From Chitinophagaceae bacterium (GTDB taxonomy: Bacteria; Bacteroidota; Bacteroidia; Chitinophagales; Chitinophagaceae), in contig JAIBAV010000008.1 in NCBI GenBank assembly GCA_019695015.1, forward strand, positions 1 to 45,487: a stretch of 45,487 nucleotides of DNA, given 5' to 3'. The first letter of the stretch is position 1, and each line of letters starts with the position of its first letter. The notes below the pieces were generated by a model. The model was given only the letters and a program-made list of their open reading frames with translations, ran no database searches and was not told the origin of the DNA. Shown here piece by piece: positions 26,399-34,789 of the stretch. The position numbers and the translations under genes are program-made.

Positions 26399-27309
26399 AA
26401 AAAATTTTAGCATTTACAGTAGCTGCAACCATGTTGTTTACAGCTTGTAACAAGTTTGAGAAAGCCCCATCTGGCATGCCTTATAAAGTTGAAAAGGGAC
26501 CAAGAAAACAAAAATTGGCTCATGGTCAGCTTTTAAAAATGCATTTTGAATACACTTTAAAAGATAGTGTAATAAGCAGTACAATGGGTCATATTCCTGT
26601 TTATTTTTCTTTAGATACTACTCGTAGCAATAAATACAGCTTTTCCGAAGTAATGACAGATTGCTATGTTGGAGATAAATTATTTTGTACACTTAGTATT
26701 GATAGTATGGTAAAATTTGGTTATGTAGAGTATAACCCAATTTTTAAGAAAGGTGATTTCTTAAATTGTACAGTAGAGTTTATTAAAGTGTTTAAAGATG
26801 AAGCAGAACAAGAAGCCGATTTTAAATTAGAATTAGATGCAGAAAAAAAACGGGAAGAAAAAACAATAAAAGACTATGCAACTAAACATAACTTAAAAGC
26901 AGTTTATACCCAAAATGGAGTAGGTGTAGTTGTTGAAACTATGGGTGACACAGCATTTAAAGCAGATTCTGGTAAACAAGTATCAGTATATTATTCAGGC
27001 AAATTAATGGATTCTGGTAAAGAGTTTGATAGTAATGTAAAAAATGGTGTAAAAGCTAATCCTTTTATTTTTACCCTAGATGCTAAAATGGTTATTCCAG
27101 GATGGGATGAAGCCATTAAATATTTTGCTAAAGGTGGTAAAGGAAAATTATTAATACCAGCTCTTATGGGCTATGGTGCACAAGGCTCTGCTCCAGTTAT
27201 TCCTCCTTATGCCAACCTTGTTTTTGATGTAGAAATTACAGATGTTACTGATGCCCCAAAATTGCAACCTACAACACCACCTATAACAGTACAACCTGTA
27301 ACAAAATAA
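26395..27309 (+). CDS. FKBP-type peptidyl-prolyl isomerase lipoprotein
   Basis: A 304-residue lipoprotein with SPII signal and lipobox FTAC (Cys18). A degenerate N-terminal FKBP-like domain (about 40-130) precedes a helical linker rich in Glu/Lys and a C-terminal FKBP domain (about 165-285) with SVYYSGKLMDSGKEFDSN, FTLDAKMVIPGWDEAI, GGKGKLLIPALMGYG and PYANLVFDVEITDV, the residues forming the FK506-type pocket. A Pro/Thr-rich tail ends it. It would assist folding of proteins in the periplasm. It overlaps nrnA by 4 nt. A good terminator lies just after it, partly inside the opposing gene. Confidence 0.9.
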   Translation: MKKILAFTVAATMLFTACNKFEKAPSGMPYKVEKGPRKQKLAHGQLLKMHFEYTLKDSVISSTMGHIPVYFSLDTTRSNKYSFSEVMTDCYVGDKLFCTLSIDSMVKFGYVEYNPIFKKGDFLNCTVEFIKVFKDEAEQEADFKLELDAEKKREEKTIKDYATKHNLKAVYTQNGVGVVVETMGDTAFKADSGKQVSVYYSGKLMDSGKEFDSNVKNGVKANPFIFTLDAKMVIPGWDEAIKYFAKGGKGKLLIPALMGYGAQGSAPVIPPYANLVFDVEITDVTDAPKLQPTTPPITVQPVTK

Positions 27310-27334
27310 AAATATAATTATTGCCTATTAAAGT

Positions 27335-27371
27335 AATTGCTATTGTATAACTACAGTAGCAATTATTTTTT
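27335..27371 (+). terminator. Terminator of the nrnA-FKBP operon
   Basis: AATTGCTATTG (27335-27345) pairs with CAGTAGCAATT (27354-27364) as an 11-bp stem with one G-U pair and an 8-nt loop, followed by A and six T (27366-27371). Most of it lies inside the 3' end of the convergent DUF721 gene. Confidence 0.8.
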
Positions 27372-27621
27372 CTCCAAACTTCTCATTTATTCTTTCAATT
27401 ATTAATGGTTTTTGGTACATTAATTCGTTCTTTAAAGAGCCTATTTGCGTTTTAATAAAAAGTGTTTGATTTACAATTTCAATCTTATCGGTGTATTTTG
27501 CAATTGTTTTGCCCATTACTTCTTCCCATACTTCTTCAATTTGCACTGCTCTAAGCCCATTACGCAAATTACTTTGCTTAATAAATTTTTTCATTGCATC
27601 GCCTAAACTATATTGGGCCAT
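27340..27621 (-). CDS. DUF721 (DciA-related) small protein
   Basis: A 93-residue protein of the DUF721 family: LGDAMKKFIKQSNLRNGLRAVQIEEVWEEVMGKTIAKYTDKIEIVNQTLFI, then VQIGSLKNEL-like residues and a final beta strand. The W-E-E-V-M-G-x-x-I core and the S-x-L-K-N-E-L helix are the family signature. DUF721 includes DciA, a loader or operator of the replicative helicase DnaB, but whether this short form does that is not established. Located just upstream of, and on the same strand as, nothing obviously related; its 3' end is shared with the opposing operon's terminator. The start ATG is the only candidate near the conserved N-terminus. Confidence 0.82.
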   Translation of the reverse strand: MAQYSLGDAMKKFIKQSNLRNGLRAVQIEEVWEEVMGKTIAKYTDKIEIVNQTLFIKTQIGSLKNELMYQKPLIIERINEKFGEKIIATVVIQ

Positions 27622-27678
27622 AGGTTAAAATTATAACATAAAAATACATAAACAATTCAATAACTTTTTGCAAGTTTA

Positions 27679-28935
27679 TTATTCTATAGTGTATAAAGCT
27701 TGCAAGGTTTGTTTAGTTTGTTGTAGTAAAATAACATTTTTATTGTGTAGCATTTTGTTTTTAAGTTCTTCTGTAAAATGCCTTATTGTTAATAACTGAA
27801 GCTCTTTTTCTACTTTCACTTCAAATAAACTTGCTGCGTTAATTGCAAGTTGTTCAATTTTATCTTCTTTATTATCTAAACATATTTGAACACTTATTGC
27901 ACCTGTTTGAATTAAGTTTGGCTGAATTTTTAATGTAGAAAATATTTTATATAAAGCAGCCATTGGCTCTTCGCCAACAAAACTAAAATCCTGTGTATGC
28001 AAGTGCATTAAAACCTGATTATTTTTTATCACAATAATAGGAGGTAAGTTTTTATTATTTTGTTTAGAAATAATTGTTCCTTTTAAACTACTATCTAAAA
28101 AAGATTTAACATACAATGGAATATTTTTATTTTGTAGTGGTTTTATTGTTTTAGGATGAATAACCTGGGCTCCATAATATGCCATTTCAATTACTTCATT
28201 AAAACTTAGTTCATTAATTAACTGTGCATCTTCAAATTCCTTAGGGTCAGCATTCATCACACCTTCTACATCTTTCCAAATAGTTAAACTATCTGCATGT
28301 AATAAATTGGCAAAAATAGCTGCAGTATAATCGCTACCTTCTCTACCAAGTGTGGTACTCTGGTTTTCGTCTGTACTTCCAATAAACCCTTGAATAATTG
28401 TAAGGCTTGGATGCAATACAATCTCTTTTAAGTTGGCAGTTGTTTTCTCCCAATTTACTGCAGCATCTCTAAAATTATCATCTGTTTTTAAAATATCTCT
28501 AACATCTAAAAAGGTATTACCAATGCCTATTTCAGTAAAATAGCAACTAATCACACAAGTACTCATCATTTCACCAATACAAACAATTTGATCATAATAG
28601 TAATCGTATTGCTGCGTAGGTTTATCATGTAGTAACCATTCCACTTCAGTAAAATAATCGTTTAATTGATTTATGCAATTGTTATAATTAGTAATCATTA
28701 AATACTTAGCAGTATTAATGTGGTGTTGTTTTACAATTTCAAATAAATCTAAAGCTTGTATATTGTTACCATTATAAAAGGCCTCAGCAACTTTTTCAAG
28801 TGCATTAGTAGTTTTACCCATTGCAGAAATAACCATTACAATTTGCTCTGTACTATATTGCTGTAATATTTCTGGAATGTTTTGTATCCTTTCTATAGAA
28901 TTTGCACTAGCTCCTCCAAATTTAAAAACCTTCAT
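27679..28935 (-). CDS. lysC: Aspartate kinase (first of two in the window)
   Basis: A 418-residue monofunctional aspartokinase catalysing ATP-dependent phosphorylation of aspartate, first step to lysine, threonine, methionine and diaminopimelate. The kinase domain shows KVFKFGGASANS, VISAMGKTTNAL, TTLGREGSDYTAA and WKDVEGVMNADPK, then the KTIKPLQ loop; two ACT-like regulatory segments follow (about 300-418). Similar in size to the other aspartokinase at 36159 but clearly divergent: FGGAS here versus FGGTS there, and a much weaker ACT region, so different feedback control is likely. Has its own -7 box 22 nt upstream. Confidence 0.92.
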   Translation of the reverse strand: MKVFKFGGASANSIERIQNIPEILQQYSTEQIVMVISAMGKTTNALEKVAEAFYNGNNIQALDLFEIVKQHHINTAKYLMITNYNNCINQLNDYFTEVEWLLHDKPTQQYDYYYDQIVCIGEMMSTCVISCYFTEIGIGNTFLDVRDILKTDDNFRDAAVNWEKTTANLKEIVLHPSLTIIQGFIGSTDENQSTTLGREGSDYTAAIFANLLHADSLTIWKDVEGVMNADPKEFEDAQLINELSFNEVIEMAYYGAQVIHPKTIKPLQNKNIPLYVKSFLDSSLKGTIISKQNNKNLPPIIVIKNNQVLMHLHTQDFSFVGEEPMAALYKIFSTLKIQPNLIQTGAISVQICLDNKEDKIEQLAINAASLFEVKVEKELQLLTIRHFTEELKNKMLHNKNVILLQQTKQTLQALYTIE

Positions 28936-28957
28936 ACGATTAAATAATTAAATGCCT

Positions 28958-28965
28958 CAAAGATA
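28958..28965 (-). promoter_or_regulatory. -7 element (TATCTTTG) of the aspartokinase gene
   Basis: On the minus strand TATCTTTG matches TAnnTTTG and ends 22 nt before the ATG (28935). No TTG at -33 is seen. Confidence 0.45.
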
Positions 28966-29062
28966 CTTGTTGAGTGTAAGCTTAATTTAAAAGTTAACTA
29001 AATATTTATAGCAAAATTTTTAAAGAGTATTGTTGTGTCTTTTTATTTATTAGATAACTTTC

Positions 29063-29785
29063 TTACTCTTTTATAGGTTTAATAGTACCACTACCTGAAA
29101 TTTTCTGATCAATATTAGGGCTTCCTATATATTCCACATTACCACTACCCGATATTTTAACATCTAAATTCTCTGAGGCAAAAACAGATGCATCTCCACT
29201 ACCTGCAATTTTAATAGTAGCATTCTCTGCTTTTAAATTTTTGCCTTTAAAATTACCACTACCCGATATTTTCACAATTACTTCTTTCGTTTCACCTTCT
29301 AAATTTATCTCACCAACACCAGCAAGTTTAACTTCTACTTTAGGAGTGTTAACTGCAAGTTGCACATTACCCTTACCAGCAATTTTAATATCTAATTTTT
29401 CGCCACCCTCAAATTTAGTTAAGCCTTTTACATTGCTTTTACCAGCAATACTAATAGATTTTAATAATGCCGTATTCACTTCAACAATAATTGGGTTTTC
29501 CGATACAAGCTTATACTTTCTTTTTGTTTTAATTACAAGGCTTTCATCTTCTAATTCAGTTATTATATATTCTAATAAATTGGCATCAGCTTTTATATTA
29601 ACACCTGGTTCGTTAGATTGTGCAATTTGTATATCTAAATTACCTTCCACTTTAATTTTATTGGCAGATAAATTGCGTTTTTCAGTTGTATAAATACCGT
29701 TCCCTTTTATTTTTCTATACCCAAAAATAAAACAAGAGGAAAAACAAATGGAAATAATACAAAAAGCAAAAAAATATTTTAGCAT
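29063..29785 (-). CDS. GIN-domain (DUF2807) lipoprotein
   Basis: A 240-residue protein with SPII signal and lipobox FSSC (Cys18). After IKGNGIYTTEKRNLSANKIKVEGNLDIQI, the rest is a right-handed beta-helix of the DUF2807 type: repeated I-S/A-G-S/K-G-N turns (KSNVKG, AGKGNVQ, AGVGEINLEG, SGSGNFKG, AGSGDASV, SGSGNVEYIGSPNIDQKISGSG). Typically described as putative adhesin, but the function is not shown. Its repeated codons make internal near-repeats in DNA (CTACCCGATATTTT occurs more than once). It sits alone between lysC and the methyltransferase gene. Confidence 0.85.
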   Translation of the reverse strand: MLKYFFAFCIISICFSSCFIFGYRKIKGNGIYTTEKRNLSANKIKVEGNLDIQIAQSNEPGVNIKADANLLEYIITELEDESLVIKTKRKYKLVSENPIIVEVNTALLKSISIAGKSNVKGLTKFEGGEKLDIKIAGKGNVQLAVNTPKVEVKLAGVGEINLEGETKEVIVKISGSGNFKGKNLKAENATIKIAGSGDASVFASENLDVKISGSGNVEYIGSPNIDQKISGSGTIKPIKE

Positions 29786-29844
29786 ATCAATTTTTTTTAT
29801 AAAAATAAATAAACATTATGAATTTCAATTACCATTTATAACGG

Positions 29845-30789
29845 TTATTTACCTATCTTAAAACACCATCTTTTTAGCTTTCCTTCAAAATCAAATGGAG
29901 TAGTAGCTTTAGTTATGTCTTTAATATAAGATGCTTTAATATTTTCAGTATCCATCACAAATTTGGTATAATTAGTGCTAAAATAAATTACACCATTTTC
30001 TGATAATGCAAAGAGTATATCATTTAATAATTCAGCATGGTCTCTTTGTGTGTCTAAAAAATCTTTCATTCTTTTACTGTTACTAAATGTGGGTGGGTCA
30101 ATAATTACCAAATCAAAACTATTGGGCTGCAAGGTTTTTAAATATTGCTTTACATCGGCATGTATAAAGTTATATTTGTTTTTATCTTTAAAATGATTAA
30201 TGGTGAAATTATCTTCGGCCCATTGCAAATAAGTTTTACTTAAATCAACAGTAGTTACACTTGCAGCATTACCTGCTGCAGCATACACACTAAAGGAGCC
30301 AGTGTAAGCAAATAAATTTAATACCCTTTTACCTGCACATTGTTCCTTAACCATGCTTCTGGTAATTCTATGATCTAAAAACAAACCAGTATCTAAATAA
30401 TCAGAAAGATTTACTAAAAATTTTAATCCATTTTCTAAAACAGTGAAAAATGTTTTTTCTTCTCCCGTTTTTTCATATTGATCTAATCGGTTACTTTTTC
30501 TTTTTCGTTGTTTTACAAAAACATTTTCATCAGGCACATTTAGCAATTTACAAATTAGTACAATACATTGTTCTAACCATTCTTCATGCTCTTCATCAGT
30601 CATACCATGCCTTCTTACATATTCAGCTAAATAAATTTTATCTTCGTACAATTCAATGCAAAAAGGAAACTCAGGCAAATCATGGTCGTACACTCTATAA
30701 CAACATACTTCTTGCCTTTTAGCCTGCTTGCTTTTATGCTTATATACCTTTAGTAAACGGTTCTCAAACATTTTTAATTTATCTTCCAT
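29845..30789 (-). CDS. Stand-alone RlmK-type class I methyltransferase
   Basis: A 314-residue SAM methyltransferase matching the C-terminal (RlmK) half of enterobacterial RlmKL: N-terminal MFENRLLKVYKHKSKQAKRQEVCCYRVYDHDLPEFPF, then the SAM motif VLNLFAYTGSFSVYAAAGNAASVTTVDLS, YLQWAEDNF and the IDPPTFSNSKRM catalytic loop. RlmK makes m7G2069 in 23S rRNA. The RlmL half with its THUMP domain is absent, so in this organism the two activities must be on separate genes or the enzyme works alone. Note the rRNA methyltransferase RlmI-like gene about 5 kb away. Exact target inferred. Confidence 0.82.
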   Translation of the reverse strand: MEDKLKMFENRLLKVYKHKSKQAKRQEVCCYRVYDHDLPEFPFCIELYEDKIYLAEYVRRHGMTDEEHEEWLEQCIVLICKLLNVPDENVFVKQRKRKSNRLDQYEKTGEEKTFFTVLENGLKFLVNLSDYLDTGLFLDHRITRSMVKEQCAGKRVLNLFAYTGSFSVYAAAGNAASVTTVDLSKTYLQWAEDNFTINHFKDKNKYNFIHADVKQYLKTLQPNSFDLVIIDPPTFSNSKRMKDFLDTQRDHAELLNDILFALSENGVIYFSTNYTKFVMDTENIKASYIKDITKATTPFDFEGKLKRWCFKIGK

Positions 30790-30831
30790 TACAATAATTA
30801 AAATTTTAAAATCAACATTTCAACATTTTGC

Positions 30832-30879
30832 AGCATTTGTTGCGTCGCACACTTGTACAGTTTGTACACTTGGCAACAA
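30832..30879. repeat. Intergenic element shared with 42602-42639 (copy 1)
   Basis: Between the rlmK-like and deoC genes. Bases 30832-30869 match 42602-42639 at 28 of 38 positions, with the common core CACTTGTAC. In this copy TTGTTGC (30837-30843) and GCAACAA (30873-30879) form an inverted repeat around it, and TTGTACA occurs twice inside. It could be a regulator site for deoC or a small dispersed element. Confidence 0.4.
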
Positions 30880-30947
30880 TACAAAAATCGGTTATATAAT
30901 CTTATTTAAACTCTTTGCTAAAATTTCTAATTTAATACTAAATCATT

Positions 30948-30955
30948 TACATTTG
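30948..30955 (+). promoter_or_regulatory. -7 element (TACATTTG) of the deoC operon
   Basis: Matches TAnnTTTG and ends 13 nt before the deoC ATG (30969). The inverted-repeat element at 30837-30879 lies about 70-110 nt upstream of it. Confidence 0.5.
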
Positions 30956-30968
30956 ATATTTACAAAAA

Positions 30969-31895
30969 ATGATTATGGCTGTAACACAAACAAATTTTAC
31001 AATCCCCGACTTTTCAATTTCTCCTAAAATAGACCAAATAGGAGTAGAAGAAAGAGCAAAACGCTTTACTGCAAGAAGTATAAAAACAACTTCTAAATTA
31101 AGTGGTTTAAAGCTTGTTTTAAATATGATTGACTTAACAACTTTAGAAGGGAAGGACACAAATGGTAAAGTAAAACAACTTTGTTATAAGGCTCAACATT
31201 TACATAATAATTATCCAGATTTACCAACCGTTGCTGCAGTATGTGTATATCCAAGTATGGTAAAAGTTGCCAAAAATGCTTTAGGAAACTCTGGAGTAAA
31301 AGTAGCTGCTGTGGCTACTGCCTTCCCAAGTGGACAGGCACCAAAGGAAGTTAAAATTACAGACACCAAATTTGCTGTAGATAATGGTGCCGATGAGATT
31401 GACATGGTAATTAGCCGTGGTAAATTTTTACAAGGTGAATACAATTTTGTTTTTGATGAAATTGCAACCATTAAAGAAGCCTGTGGAAATGCAAGACTAA
31501 AAGTAATTTTAGAAACTGGTGAATTAGTAACCTACGACAATGTGAGAAAAGCAAGCGATATAGCCATGTATGCAGGTGCAGATTTTATTAAAACCTCTAC
31601 CGGAAAAATACAACCTGCAGCTACAATGCCTGTTACACTTGTAATGTTAGAAGCTATCAGAGATTTTTATTATAAAACAGGAAAAATGATTGCCATGAAA
31701 CCCGCTGGTGGCATAAGTAAATCCAAAGCTGCATTGCATTATTTAGTAATGTTACAAGAAACATTAGGCAGTGCATGGATGAGTAATCATTGGTTTAGAT
31801 TTGGAGCAAGCAGCTTAGCCAACGATGTACTAATGCAATTAGAAAAAGAAAGAACAGGAGTTTACCAAAGTGCCAACTACTTTAGTATAGATTGA
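30969..31895 (+). CDS. deoC: Deoxyribose-phosphate aldolase
   Basis: A 308-residue class I aldolase splitting 2-deoxyribose 5-phosphate into acetaldehyde and glyceraldehyde 3-phosphate. The Schiff-base Lys is K208 in ADFIKTSTGK; the proton-relay Lys is K244 in AMKPAGGIS, and Asp145 lies in ADEIDMVIS. The length is the longer DeoC type, with an N-terminal extension. An alternative ATG lies two codons in (30975). The next two genes are aldehyde dehydrogenase-like, so acetaldehyde released here may be oxidised by the neighbour; this is inference from gene order. Confidence 0.94.
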   Translation: MIMAVTQTNFTIPDFSISPKIDQIGVEERAKRFTARSIKTTSKLSGLKLVLNMIDLTTLEGKDTNGKVKQLCYKAQHLHNNYPDLPTVAAVCVYPSMVKVAKNALGNSGVKVAAVATAFPSGQAPKEVKITDTKFAVDNGADEIDMVISRGKFLQGEYNFVFDEIATIKEACGNARLKVILETGELVTYDNVRKASDIAMYAGADFIKTSTGKIQPAATMPVTLVMLEAIRDFYYKTGKMIAMKPAGGISKSKAALHYLVMLQETLGSAWMSNHWFRFGASSLANDVLMQLEKERTGVYQSANYFSID

Positions 31896-31958
31896 TACTA
31901 TTATTACTATTAAAAATAATTACACCAATAACCATTAGAACCTTTTAAATATAAAAGA

Positions 31959-33425
31959 ATGGCAAAAGAAAAAAGCAATACTGCAAAACTAGATTTTAAA
32001 TTAGAATATGCAGCAGCACCAGAAAGTAAGAGCAGTGCAAAAATTAATTCAAAATACGGTTTGTTTATTAATGGTAAATTTGAAAAACCAGAAAGCAAAA
32101 AATATTTTGACACCATAAACCCTGCTACTGAAGAAAAAATTGCAACCATAGCCGAAGCCAATCAAACTGATGTAAATAAAGCAGTAAAAGCAGCTCGTAC
32201 AGCATACAATAATGTATGGAGCAAAATGCCTGCAAAAGAAAGAGCAAAATATATATATCGTATTGCAAGAATGATTCAAGAACGTGCTAGAGAATTAGCG
32301 ATAATTGAAACAATGGATGGAGGTAAGCCCATAAGAGAAAGTAGAGATATTGATATACCACTTGCAGCTAACCATTTTTTTTATTATGCAGGTTGGGCAG
32401 ATAAATTGCAGTATGCATTCCCTAATAAAAAAATAGCTCCATTAGGTGTAGCTGGCCAAATTATACCTTGGAATTTTCCATTACTAATGGCTGCATGGAA
32501 AATTGCCCCTGCTTTAGCCACAGGAAATACAGTTGTTTTAAAACCAGCAGAAACTACTCCATTAACAGCATTAAAATTAGCCGAAATTATTCAAGAAAGT
32601 GATTTGCCACCAGGTGTTGTAAATATTATAACAGGTGCAGGAGCTACAGGTGCTGCAATTGTAAATCACCCAGATATTAATAAAATTGCATTTACCGGTT
32701 CTACCGATGTTGGTAAAATTATTCAACGTGCTATTGCTGGCACAAATAAAAAAGCAACTTTAGAATTAGGAGGTAAAGCTGCCAACATAATTTTTGATGA
32801 TGCCCCTTTAGACCAAGCTGTTGAAGGCGTAATAAATGGTATATTTTTTAACCAGGGGCATGTTTGTTGTGCTGGTTCCAGGCTATTTGTACAAGAATCT
32901 GTTTACAACAAAGTATTACAAAAATTAAGAGATAGAATTGAAACTTTAATTGTAGGAGACCCATTAGATAAAAATACTGATATAGGTGCCATTAACTCTA
33001 AACAACAAATGGATACTATTTTAAAGTATTTAAAAATTGGCGAAAAAGAAGGAGCAGTAATGCACCAAAGCCAATGCAGTATTCCTAAAAAAGGATATTT
33101 TATTAGACCAACTTTATTTACCAATGTTGCACAAAGTAGTAGAATTGTGCAAGAAGAAATTTTTGGGCCAGTACTTACTATTCAAACTTTTAGAACAGAT
33201 GATGAAGTAATTGAAAAAGCCAACAACACACCTTATGGCTTAAGTGCAGGAGTTTGGACAGATAAAGGCTCTAAAATTTTTAATCTAACCACTAAAATGA
33301 GAGCAGGAGTTGTATGGGCAAATACTTTTAATAAATTCGATCCAACATCTCCATTTGGTGGGTATAAAGAAAGTGGTTTTGGAAGAGAAGGTGGCTTACA
33401 TGGCTTGGGTGCTTATTTAAAATAA
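31959..33425 (+). CDS. NAD(P)-dependent aldehyde dehydrogenase (first half of a split ALDH16?)
   Basis: A 488-residue complete ALDH. Catalytic residues are present: Asn172 in IIPWNFP, Glu269 in TLELGGKAA, and Cys303 in GHVCCAGSR; the cofactor motif FTGSTDVG is intact. The end, FGGYKESGFGREGG, is a normal ALDH C-terminus. It would oxidise an aldehyde to an acid. The preceding gene is deoC (63 nt away) and the next is a truncated, dead ALDH-like gene 31 nt after it, an arrangement recalling ALDH16, a two-domain enzyme with an active first and a non-catalytic second domain. Exact substrate is not readable. Confidence 0.92.
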   Translation: MAKEKSNTAKLDFKLEYAAAPESKSSAKINSKYGLFINGKFEKPESKKYFDTINPATEEKIATIAEANQTDVNKAVKAARTAYNNVWSKMPAKERAKYIYRIARMIQERARELAIIETMDGGKPIRESRDIDIPLAANHFFYYAGWADKLQYAFPNKKIAPLGVAGQIIPWNFPLLMAAWKIAPALATGNTVVLKPAETTPLTALKLAEIIQESDLPPGVVNIITGAGATGAAIVNHPDINKIAFTGSTDVGKIIQRAIAGTNKKATLELGGKAANIIFDDAPLDQAVEGVINGIFFNQGHVCCAGSRLFVQESVYNKVLQKLRDRIETLIVGDPLDKNTDIGAINSKQQMDTILKYLKIGEKEGAVMHQSQCSIPKKGYFIRPTLFTNVAQSSRIVQEEIFGPVLTIQTFRTDDEVIEKANNTPYGLSAGVWTDKGSKIFNLTTKMRAGVVWANTFNKFDPTSPFGGYKESGFGREGGLHGLGAYLK

Positions 33426-33456
33426 TTTTTATCATATCATTAAATAATAATTCAAA

Positions 33457-34341
33457 ATGAACCGTTTGCAAGTTCTTAAAACATATAAAATCTATATAGG
33501 TGGACAGTTTCCTAGAACAGAAAGTGGAAGATATTATACACCACTTAATAAAACAGGAAAACCATTAGCCAACATTTGTTTAAGCAGCAGAAAAGATTTT
33601 AGAGAAGCTGTAATTGCTGCAAGAAATGCTTTTGGAGGATGGAGTAGTAGAGCTGCTTTTAATAGAGGACAAATTCTATATCGTATTGCAGAAATGCTGG
33701 AAGGAAGAAAAGAGCAATTTATTAATGAGTTAAAACAACAAGGCTCATCACATAATCAGGCAGAGAGTGAAGTTAATACTGCAATAGATAGGTTAATTTA
33801 TTTTGCAGGTTGGTGCGATAAATTTCAACAGTTTAGCAGTTCTGTTAATCCAGTTGCTAGTTCTCATTTCAACTTTTCTACACCAGAACCAACGGGAGTT
33901 GTAAGTATTATTGCTCCACAAAGTTCTTCATTATTAGGCTTAGTTTCTGTTATTGCTCCAATAATTGCAGGTGGTAATACTTGTATTGTTTTAGCTAGCG
34001 AACAAAAGCCTTTATGTGGTATAACTTTTGCAGAAGTAATTAATAGTAGTGATGTCCCTTCTGGAGTTGTAAATATTTTAACAGGCAAGCCTTCTGAATT
34101 AGTAAAATATTTTGCCGACCATATGGATGTGAATGCAATGGTTTATTGTGAAAATGATAAAGACACACAAAAGCTAATTCAAGATAAAGCTGCTTTAAAC
34201 TTAAAAAGAGTTCTATTATACAACGATATTAATTGGAACAATAGCGAAGCTGAAAATCCATATTTAATTTTAGATGCTCAGGAAATTAAAACAACCTGGC
34301 ATCCTATTGAAAATATTGGTGGAGCAAAAGCAGGTTATTAA
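33457..34341 (+). CDS. Truncated, non-catalytic ALDH-like protein
   Basis: A 294-residue protein with ALDH sequence only as far as the NAD-binding core: IYIGGQFPRTESGRYY, RGQILYRIAEMLEGR, AIDRLIYFAGWCDKFQ, PTGVVSIIAPQSSSLLGLVSVIAPIIAGGNTCIVLASE and DVPSGVVNILTGKPSELV. The region that would hold the catalytic Glu and Cys is missing and the Asn site is Q-S, so it cannot be an active dehydrogenase. It ends in a complete stop; the reading frame is undamaged, so it is not a frameshifted remnant. Length and dead state match the second domain of ALDH16 enzymes. Together the two proteins are 782 residues, close to a fused ALDH16. A scaffolding or dimer role with the upstream ALDH is likely. Confidence 0.82.
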   Translation: MNRLQVLKTYKIYIGGQFPRTESGRYYTPLNKTGKPLANICLSSRKDFREAVIAARNAFGGWSSRAAFNRGQILYRIAEMLEGRKEQFINELKQQGSSHNQAESEVNTAIDRLIYFAGWCDKFQQFSSSVNPVASSHFNFSTPEPTGVVSIIAPQSSSLLGLVSVIAPIIAGGNTCIVLASEQKPLCGITFAEVINSSDVPSGVVNILTGKPSELVKYFADHMDVNAMVYCENDKDTQKLIQDKAALNLKRVLLYNDINWNNSEAENPYLILDAQEIKTTWHPIENIGGAKAGY

Positions 34342-34355
34342 AAAATAAAATTAAC

Positions 34356-34778
34356 ATGAAAGTATTTTGGCTTTTTATATTATTGTTTTGTTGTGGTCAG
34401 TTTTTATATGCCTCAGATACTATTATTGTTCATAAAGATAGTAGGTTAGATATATTAACTCAAAAGCAAATAATTATTAATAAACGAAGTTCTATGCTTA
34501 CCAGCACAGGGCAATACAAAGGATTTAGGTTACAAATTATAAGCACTAGAGAGAGAGAAAAAGCATTTAATATTAAAGCAGAATTACTTACAAAATATCC
34601 AGAAGAAAAATCTTACGTGTTATTTCAATCTCCTTACTTTAGAGTTAGAATAGGAAATTTTGTAAAAAGAGAAGATGCAGAAAAATTTAGAAAAATTTTA
34701 AATAAAACATATAAAAATGGGGTATTTATTGTAGAAGATGTAATAGATTATATACCACCACCAGATGAAGAGTTTTAA
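34356..34778 (+). CDS. Small secreted SPOR-domain protein
   Basis: A 140-residue protein: signal sequence (about 1-19, LLFCCGQFLYAS), then a linker, and a SPOR domain (about 55-130: GFRLQIISTREREKAFNIKAELLTKYPEEKSYVLFQSPYFRVRIGNFVKREDAEKFRKIL). SPOR domains bind denuded peptidoglycan strands at sites of cell division. No other domain is present. It follows the ALDH-like gene by 14 nt and precedes the amidohydrolase by 11 nt, so it may be co-transcribed with both, though it has no clear link to aldehyde metabolism. Confidence 0.85.
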   Translation: MKVFWLFILLFCCGQFLYASDTIIVHKDSRLDILTQKQIIINKRSSMLTSTGQYKGFRLQIISTREREKAFNIKAELLTKYPEEKSYVLFQSPYFRVRIGNFVKREDAEKFRKILNKTYKNGVFIVEDVIDYIPPPDEEF

Positions 34779-34789
34779 TAAAAAAACCT

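Noticed and set aside
33457-34341. Truncated ALDH as a frameshifted or decaying pseudogene
   Set aside because: The frame is clean with its own start and stop, conserved core segments are intact, and length and missing catalytic residues fit the ALDH16 second domain. No remains of the missing part follow it.
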